From Enterovirga aerilata (GTDB lineage Bacteria; Pseudomonadota; Alphaproteobacteria; Rhizobiales; Beijerinckiaceae): a stretch of 64,000 nucleotides of DNA. The position numbers were made by a program, and so were the translations under genes. How positions within the stretch are numbered: the stretch's first letter is position 1; every line of letters starts with the position of its first letter. Location: contig NZ_JABEPP010000002.1 of assembly GCF_013044135.1 (NCBI RefSeq), positions 868,001 to 932,000 of the forward strand. Direction: 5' to 3'. This document shows positions 59,353 through 64,000 of this stretch, piece after piece. The notes under the pieces are model-generated. The model made no database searches and was not told the DNA's origin. It saw only the letters and a program-made list of their open reading frames with translations.

Positions 59353-60873
59353 ATGTTCAAGAAGATCCTGTCGGTCGGCGGCTGGACCCTGGTCTCGCGG
59401 ATCACCGGCTTCGTCCGCGACGTCGTGATGGCCGCCATCATGGGCGCGGGCCCGATCACGGACGCCTTCGTGGTGGCGTTCCGGCTGCCGAACCATTTCC
59501 GCGCCATCTTCGGCGAGGGCGCTTTCAACGCGGCCTTCGTGCCGACCTACGGGCGCGTCAACGAGACGGAAGGGGCCGCGCGCGCCGCCGCCTTCGCGAA
59601 CCGCGTCTACACGCTGATGCTCGCCGTGCAGGCGCTGCTGCTCCTGGTCGCGCTCGCCGCCATGCCGGCCTTCGTGTCCGTCCTGGCGCCGGGGCTCAGG
59701 CCGGAGACCTTCGAGCTCGCCGTGACGCTCACCCGCATCACCTTCCCGTATCTTCTCCTGATCACGCTGGTCACGCTGATCTCGGCCGTGCTGAACGCGC
59801 GCGACCGGTTCTGGGCGGCCGCGGCCGCGCCGATCCTCCTCAACCTGTCCATGATCGCGATGCTCGCGGTCGCCTGGCTGTTTCCGACCGCGGGGCACGC
59901 GGCCGCCCTCGGCGTGCTGCTCTCGGGCGCGCTGCAGCTCGGGCTCGTCTGGTGGGACGCGGCGCGCGCCGGGCTCGCCCCCCGGCTCGCGAACCCGCGC
60001 GGCGACCCGGAGATGGGCGGCTTCTTCAAGCGGCTCGGCCCGGCCGTGATCGGCTCGGCCGGCATCCAGATCGCGATGTTCGCCGACACGATCATCGGCT
60101 CGCTCCTGCCGACGGGGGCCCTCTCCTCCCTCTACTACGCCGAGCGCCTCTACCAGCTCCCGCTGGGGGTGGTGGGCATCGCGGCCGGGACCGTCCTCCT
60201 GCCGACCATGAGCCGGCTCGTCGCGGCCGGGGATCCGGCCGGCGCGCATGCGGCGCAGAACAGGGCCGTCGGCTTCACGCTCGCGCTCGCGGCGCCCTGC
60301 GCGGTGGCCTTCCTGGTCCTGCCCGATCTCGTCATGGCGGCGCTCTTCCAGCGCGGCGCCTTCGACGCCGCGGCGGCGGCGCGGTCCGGCGAGGTGCTCG
60401 CGGCCTATGCGGTCGGGCTTCCGGCGGCCGTGATCATCCGCTCGGTGACGGCGAGCTTCTATGCGCGCGGCGACACCACGACCCCGCTCTGGGCCTCGCT
60501 CGCCGGCTACGGCGTGAACGTCGCGCTCAAGCTCGTCCTGATCGGCCCGTTCGGCGTCGCCGGCCTCGCGCTCGCGACCTCGGTCGGGGCCTGGATCAAT
60601 GTCGGCGTACTATGGTTCCTCGCCGTGCGGCGGGACTTCGCGGCGCCCTCGCGCGCGCTCGCCAAGACGCTCGCGGGAATAGGCCTGTCCTGCGCGCTGC
60701 TCGCGGCCCTGGCCGCGTTCGGCCGCGCGCCGGTCGCGACGGCGCTCACCCCGCTCGGGCCGCTCCGGGACATCGGCACGCTCGGAGCGCTCGGCCTCGC
60801 CGGCCTCCTCCTCTACGGCGCGGCCCTCGCCCTCTGCCTCAGGCTCTTCGGCCTGCGGCTGCGCCGGATATGA
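59353..60873 (+). CDS. murJ: Lipid II flippase MurJ
   Basis: 506 residues with about fourteen membrane helices, the usual size. It begins MFKKILSVGGWTLVSRITGF and has AFVVAFRLPNHFRAIFGEGA, the MurJ N-terminal signature, then YYAERLYQLPLGVVGIAAGT and SFYARGDTTTPLWASL. It flips lipid II to the periplasmic face of the inner membrane and is essential. The divergent nucleotidyltransferase gene starts 86 bases away. Confidence 0.96.
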   Translation: MFKKILSVGGWTLVSRITGFVRDVVMAAIMGAGPITDAFVVAFRLPNHFRAIFGEGAFNAAFVPTYGRVNETEGAARAAAFANRVYTLMLAVQALLLLVALAAMPAFVSVLAPGLRPETFELAVTLTRITFPYLLLITLVTLISAVLNARDRFWAAAAAPILLNLSMIAMLAVAWLFPTAGHAAALGVLLSGALQLGLVWWDAARAGLAPRLANPRGDPEMGGFFKRLGPAVIGSAGIQIAMFADTIIGSLLPTGALSSLYYAERLYQLPLGVVGIAAGTVLLPTMSRLVAAGDPAGAHAAQNRAVGFTLALAAPCAVAFLVLPDLVMAALFQRGAFDAAAAARSGEVLAAYAVGLPAAVIIRSVTASFYARGDTTTPLWASLAGYGVNVALKLVLIGPFGVAGLALATSVGAWINVGVLWFLAVRRDFAAPSRALAKTLAGIGLSCALLAALAAFGRAPVATALTPLGPLRDIGTLGALGLAGLLLYGAALALCLRLFGLRLRRI

Positions 60874-60903
60874 GCCCCGGGCCGGCCGCCGGACGGACGG
60901 GCG

Positions 60904-61245
60904 TCAGCGGCCGGGAATCCGGCTCTTCCCCGCATCCATCCGGTAGATCAGGTGCAGCGGCCCGAGCTCGGTCTCGGTCCGGGATTCGAGCGTGACCCGC
61001 GCGCCCGTGCCGAACCCGCGCGGCATCTCGCGCCGGACCTCGGGCCCCGCCTTGCCGCCGGCCGTGAAGTCCGCCACCACCCGCCCGCCGATCCGGACGC
61101 AGGTGCTGCTCCCCTGGACGGCGATCCAGCCCGGCCCGTAATGCGGACAGGGCTTTGCCACCTCGGGCGCAACCCAGGGCTCCGCCGCCAGGGCGAGGCC
61201 CGAGGCCCCCAGGAGAAGGCCGAGCGTGACGGTCGCGACGCGCAT
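60904..61245 (-). CDS. Small secreted porin-fragment-like protein
   Basis: 113 residues from the ATG at 61245, with a signal peptide ending near ALAAEP. The mature part has CPHYGPGWIAVQGSSTCVRI followed by GGRVVADF, which matches the N-terminal strand of rhizobial porins (CxxYGxGFxYxPGTxTCLxIGG). It is only one small beta unit and cannot form a whole barrel. It may be a short relative that sits in the outer membrane region. Confidence 0.72.
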   Translation of the reverse strand: MRVATVTLGLLLGASGLALAAEPWVAPEVAKPCPHYGPGWIAVQGSSTCVRIGGRVVADFTAGGKAGPEVRREMPRGFGTGARVTLESRTETELGPLHLIYRMDAGKSRIPGR

Positions 61246-61276
61246 CCCCGGACGGTAGCTCACCTTCGGCCTTCCG

Positions 61277-61705
61277 TCACGACGCCCAAAGACGCGGGTC
61301 GAAGGCGAAGCGCCTTTTTCGCGCGACCCGTATCGTCCCCGCCTCCGGGTGGAGCGGGTTGATGAGCAGGTTGCTGCATTCCGGGACGATCGCGGACGGA
61401 ACCCGGAGCACCGCGCTGCGGGCCGAGGCGAGCCAGTCCGAGCCGAAGGCCGCGGGATCCGCCGGCGGCGCATCGATCCCTTCCACGGAGGCCTCGCCCA
61501 GATCGAGCTCCAGCAGCACGTAGTCGTCCGGAAGGAGGTCCGGCGGAAGGTCGAGATGAACCCGGACCTCGAGCGCGGCGAGCGCGGCGTTGTCGGCCGT
61601 GTAGATCAGGGGTCGCCCGGGTCGGTTCCAGCGGCCGCCGTTCAGGCGGGCGCCCTCCCCGCTCAGGTCGGCATAGGGCTCCCGGCACAGGCGCCAGGAT
61701 CGCAT
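61277..61705 (-). CDS. RES-domain toxin (NAD+ phosphorylase type)
   Basis: 142 residues with the name-giving R, E and S: RLCREPYADLSGEGARLNGG, then RWNRPGRPLIYTADNAALAALEVR (Arg and Glu) and later SAIVPECSNLLINP (Ser). RES toxins degrade NAD+ and are neutralised by a partner with an Xre/ParS-type domain. That partner is encoded 12 bases upstream, in the usual antitoxin-first order. Confidence 0.92.
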   Translation of the reverse strand: MRSWRLCREPYADLSGEGARLNGGRWNRPGRPLIYTADNAALAALEVRVHLDLPPDLLPDDYVLLELDLGEASVEGIDAPPADPAAFGSDWLASARSAVLRVPSAIVPECSNLLINPLHPEAGTIRVARKRRFAFDPRLWAS

Positions 61706-61717
61706 GCGGTGGCGATT

Positions 61718-62140
61718 TCAGGCGGCCAGCCCGTGGTCGATCCGGCTGAGAAGGCGCTCGACCTCCCTGCTCCCCTCGCTCGTGTCGAGGAGGGCGATGG
61801 GCGCCTCTCCCCCGAGAGCGTCCGTGGGCCGGCGGAGCCAGCGCGCAGCCTTGGCCTCCGAGCCGAACGTCTCCTCGGCCGCGCTGATGACGCGCATCAC
61901 CCGGGCCAGCCGGTCCGACTGCTCGGCCGTGAGCGTGCCGATCTTGCGCCGGTGGCTGAGGGTCTTGCGGGGGATGATCGTCCGGTCCACCTCGGCCGCC
62001 GTCAGACGCCCCGTCCGAACGAGATTGTCGACCGCCTGGACCGGGAAGCCGCGGCGGGTGGCCTCCACGATTCCGCGCCAATCCGCGCTCCGGACGTTCG
62101 GCAGATCGGCGATGGGCGACAGCTGTGCGGCTCGGGCCAT
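61718..62140 (-). CDS. Xre/MbcA/ParS-type antitoxin (DUF2384)
   Basis: 140 residues from the ATG at 62140. It has the helical N-terminal part (VDRTIIPRKTLSHRRKIGTL) and a C-terminal DUF2384 unit (ETFGSEAKAARWLRRPTDAL, GGEAPIALLDTSEGSREVE). The start at 62140 has GGAGG 5 bases before it, while an ATG at 62164 would place the coding region inside the operator; the former is chosen. It covers the RES active site and represses the operon. Confidence 0.92.
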   Translation of the reverse strand: MARAAQLSPIADLPNVRSADWRGIVEATRRGFPVQAVDNLVRTGRLTAAEVDRTIIPRKTLSHRRKIGTLTAEQSDRLARVMRVISAAEETFGSEAKAARWLRRPTDALGGEAPIALLDTSEGSREVERLLSRIDHGLAA

Positions 62141-62148
62141 GAGAGCCT

Positions 62149-62185
62149 CCGGCGATATGCACATAAGCTAAGGGCATATCGCCGG
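62149..62185. promoter_or_regulatory. Operator of the RES/Xre pair
   Basis: A perfect inverted repeat with 12-base arms (CCGGCGATATGC and its complement) and a 13-base spacer, directly upstream of the antitoxin start. The left arm overlaps the antitoxin ribosome site. Self-repression through such a repeat is the rule for these pairs. Confidence 0.85.
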
Positions 62186-62201
62186 AACATCAAGGACGCG
62201 C

Positions 62202-63578
62202 TCAGGACCCGAGCGCCCCGAGGATCCTGGCCCAGCTCCGCGCGCCCTTGTGGAAGCTGGAGAGGTCGTATTTCTCGTTCGGCGAATGCACCCGGTCGTC
62301 GTCGAGGCCGAAGCCGACGAGCAAGGTGTCGAGCCCGAGCGTGCGCTTGAAGTCGCCGACGATCGGGATCGAGCCGCCGGAGCCGATCGCGACCGGCTCC
62401 TTGCCCCATTCGGCCGCGAGAGCGGCCTTGGCCTTGACGAGCGCCGGCATGTCGTAGGGGAGCTGGATCGCGCGGGCGGCCGAATGGTCCAGGATCTCGA
62501 CCCGGCAATCGGCCGGCACGCGCTCGCGCACGAAGGCCTCGAAGGCGGCCGAGATCTTCTGCGGGTCCTGGTCGCCGACGAGCCGGAACGAGATCTTCGC
62601 GCTCGCCTGCGCGGCGATCACGGTCTTGGAGCCCTCGCCCGTATAGCCGCCGACGATCCCGTTCGCGTCGCAGGTCGGGCGCGACTGGATCTGCTCGATC
62701 ACGGAGCGGTCCTTCTCGCCCGCCGGGATCGAGAGCCCGACCTGGCCGAGGAAGGTCTCGGGCGTCAGCCCGAGGGCGTTCCACTGCGCCAGGATCTCCG
62801 GCGGGGTCTCCGGCACGCCGTCGTAGAAGCCCGGCAGGGTCACCCGGCCGTTCTCGTCGTGCAGGTCGGCGACGATCCTGGCCACGACGTGGATCGGGTT
62901 GCGGGCCGCGCCGCCGAACATGCCCGAGTGGAGGTCGCGGTCGGCCGCCTTCACGACGATCTCGCGGTAGACGAGCCCGCGCAGCGAGGTCGTGATCGAG
63001 GGCGTGCCGCGATCCCACATGCCCGTATCGCAGACGAGGGCGTAATCGGCCTTGAGCTCGTCCTTGTTCGCGGCGAGCCATTCCGGCAGGCCCTTGGAGC
63101 CGTTCTCCTCCGCACCCTCGATCAGGACGGTCACGCCGACCGGCAGCTCGCCCTCCGTCGCGATCCAGGCGCGGCAGGCCTCGACGAAGGTCATCACCTG
63201 GCCCTTGTCGTCGCAGGCGCCGCGGGCCCGGATGACCCTCCGGCCCGGCTCGAGCTCGGCGAGAAGCGGCTCGAAGGGCGGCGTCTCCCAGAGCTCGAGT
63301 GGGTCGACCGGCTGCACGTCGTAATGACCGTAGAAGAGGACATGCGGCGCGCCGGGCTTCGGCTTGTGGCCGACGACGACCGGATGGAGCGACGTCTCGC
63401 TCAGATGCGCCTTGAACCCGAGCGCCTCGAGCTCGCCGCGGACCCACTCGGCGGCCCTGCGGCACTCGCCGGCATAGGCCGGATCCGTCGAGATCGACTG
63501 GATCCTGAGCCAGTCGAAGAGGCGGGCGAGCGCGTTGTCGAGATCGGTGTCGATGTCCCCGAGAACCCGGTCGATCAT
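62202..63578 (-). CDS. M20 family dipeptidase
   Basis: 458 residues from the ATG at 63578, with GGAGCAG before it. It shows the M20 metal and catalytic residues: His in LFYGHYDVQPVDP, Asp in ARGACDDKGQVMT, Glu pair in LIEGAEENGSKGL, Asp in VCDTGMWDRG and His near the end in NEKYDLSSFHKGA. The dimerisation domain lies in the middle (RDLHSGMFGGAARNPIH). It cuts dipeptides in the cytoplasm. Its end lies 17 bases from the RES/Xre operator. Confidence 0.94.
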   Translation of the reverse strand: MIDRVLGDIDTDLDNALARLFDWLRIQSISTDPAYAGECRRAAEWVRGELEALGFKAHLSETSLHPVVVGHKPKPGAPHVLFYGHYDVQPVDPLELWETPPFEPLLAELEPGRRVIRARGACDDKGQVMTFVEACRAWIATEGELPVGVTVLIEGAEENGSKGLPEWLAANKDELKADYALVCDTGMWDRGTPSITTSLRGLVYREIVVKAADRDLHSGMFGGAARNPIHVVARIVADLHDENGRVTLPGFYDGVPETPPEILAQWNALGLTPETFLGQVGLSIPAGEKDRSVIEQIQSRPTCDANGIVGGYTGEGSKTVIAAQASAKISFRLVGDQDPQKISAAFEAFVRERVPADCRVEILDHSAARAIQLPYDMPALVKAKAALAAEWGKEPVAIGSGGSIPIVGDFKRTLGLDTLLVGFGLDDDRVHSPNEKYDLSSFHKGARSWARILGALGS

Positions 63579-63716
63579 GTCTGCTCCATCGGCGTCCGGC
63601 ACCGGCTAGTCCCGATCGCGGCCGCTGCCAAGCGCCCGTGACGCAGCGCTGCCACGCCGGGACGAAATCGCGGCCAGGCGATTGACGGCTCCGGCGTGCC
63701 GCCCCTAATCGGGCCC

Positions 63717-64000
63717 ATGGGCCGACAGCCGACAGGGATGCGTTGGCGCGCGATCGTTGGTGCGATCGCGCTCTACGCCGTGCTGCTCCAGGCCTTCGTG
63801 GCGGCCGCGACCCCGACCCTGTCGCTGGACGGCCGGGGCATCCTCTGCACCGAGCACGGTCCCGGCCAGCCGGAGGGCGGCGGGGCACCCGCCCGCCACG
63901 ACCACCATTGCTGCCTGCCCGGCCACGGACCGGCGCTCGCGCCGCCTCCGGGCGGCTACGACCCGGTCTCCTGGAGAACGGCGGAAGCGATCCGCATCGC
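63717..64000 (+). CDS. Small secreted His/Cys-rich protein (DUF2946-like), cut by the window end
   Basis: The visible 94 residues begin MGRQPTGMRWRAIVGAIALY, a probable signal peptide (a second ATG at 63738 is possible), and contain GILCTEHGPGQP, then ARHDHHCCLPGHG, a metal-binding-type cluster. DUF2946 proteins have this form and lie near copper or TonB genes. The C-terminus is beyond the window, so the length is unknown. Confidence 0.65.
   Translation, partial: MGRQPTGMRWRAIVGAIALYAVLLQAFVAAATPTLSLDGRGILCTEHGPGQPEGGGAPARHDHHCCLPGHGPALAPPPGGYDPVSWRTAEAIRI

Noticed and set aside
1-64000. tRNA genes, rRNA genes, CRISPR arrays, transposases
   Set aside because: I looked for cloverleaf-like, array-like and transposase signatures and found none; a covariance search would settle tRNA and small RNA absence.

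Overview
The window is a GC-rich chromosomal segment of an alphaproteobacterium, most likely order Hyphomicrobiales (Rhizobiales), in the neighbourhood of the Methylobacteriaceae. The reasons are the ccmI-ccmE-ccmF-ccmH order, a complete Rhodobacter-type gene transfer agent (GTA) cluster, small proteins of alphaproteobacterial type (DUF3309, DUF2336, DUF1491, DUF6456), one CtrA-type box and one good EcfG-type stress promoter. I see no tRNA, rRNA, CRISPR array, transposase or integrase. Coding density is very high: no stretch of 300 bases lacks a gene, and the longest gaps are about 180 to 240 bases.

1 to 13 kb: the 3' part of ligD (DNA end joining); a CinA-type protein and an FkbM methyltransferase; map and radC; an aidB acyl-CoA dehydrogenase; then a forward four-gene block of a circularly permuted ATP-grasp protein, an alpha-E protein, a transglutaminase-like protease and the proteasome-like peptidase Anbu, followed by a membrane GGDEF-EAL protein.

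13 to 20 kb, reverse strand: the cytochrome c maturation operon (ccmI, E, F, H) and a PepSY protein, response regulator and histidine kinase cassette.

20 to 38 kb, reverse strand: a GTA in canonical order (terS, terL, portal, g3.5, prohead protease, capsid, adaptor, stopper, tail terminator, tail tube, two chaperones, tape measure, g12, g13, NlpC/P60 peptidase, megatron), followed by a tail-fibre gene and an endolysin-holin gene. Three things stand out. terL has an in-frame TGA inside a small palindrome. The g3.5 gene is frameshifted. Two secreted trypsin-like proteases sit in the opposite orientation between the capsid and adaptor genes. No integrase or attachment site is seen, as expected for a domesticated GTA.

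38 to 49 kb: a large repeat-built RTX protein with an SGNH esterase domain and a 672-bp tandem duplication; small stress proteins (DUF3309, a YciE/YciF ferritin-like protein with an EcfG-like promoter); YcgN; a lipoprotein; DUF2336 and DUF1491; and a peptidoglycan-binding protein co-transcribed with a hybrid-free histidine kinase behind a CtrA-like box.

49 to 64 kb: sufE; a RelE/Gp49-type toxin and XRE antitoxin pair with a clear operator; DUF6456; oligopeptidase B; sodB; a YdjC/HpnK deacetylase and a lipid-linked GT2 glycosyltransferase; a metallophosphoesterase; a nucleotidyltransferase-like protein; murJ; a RES/Xre toxin-antitoxin pair with its own inverted-repeat operator; an M20 dipeptidase; and the start of a small secreted His/Cys protein cut by the window end.
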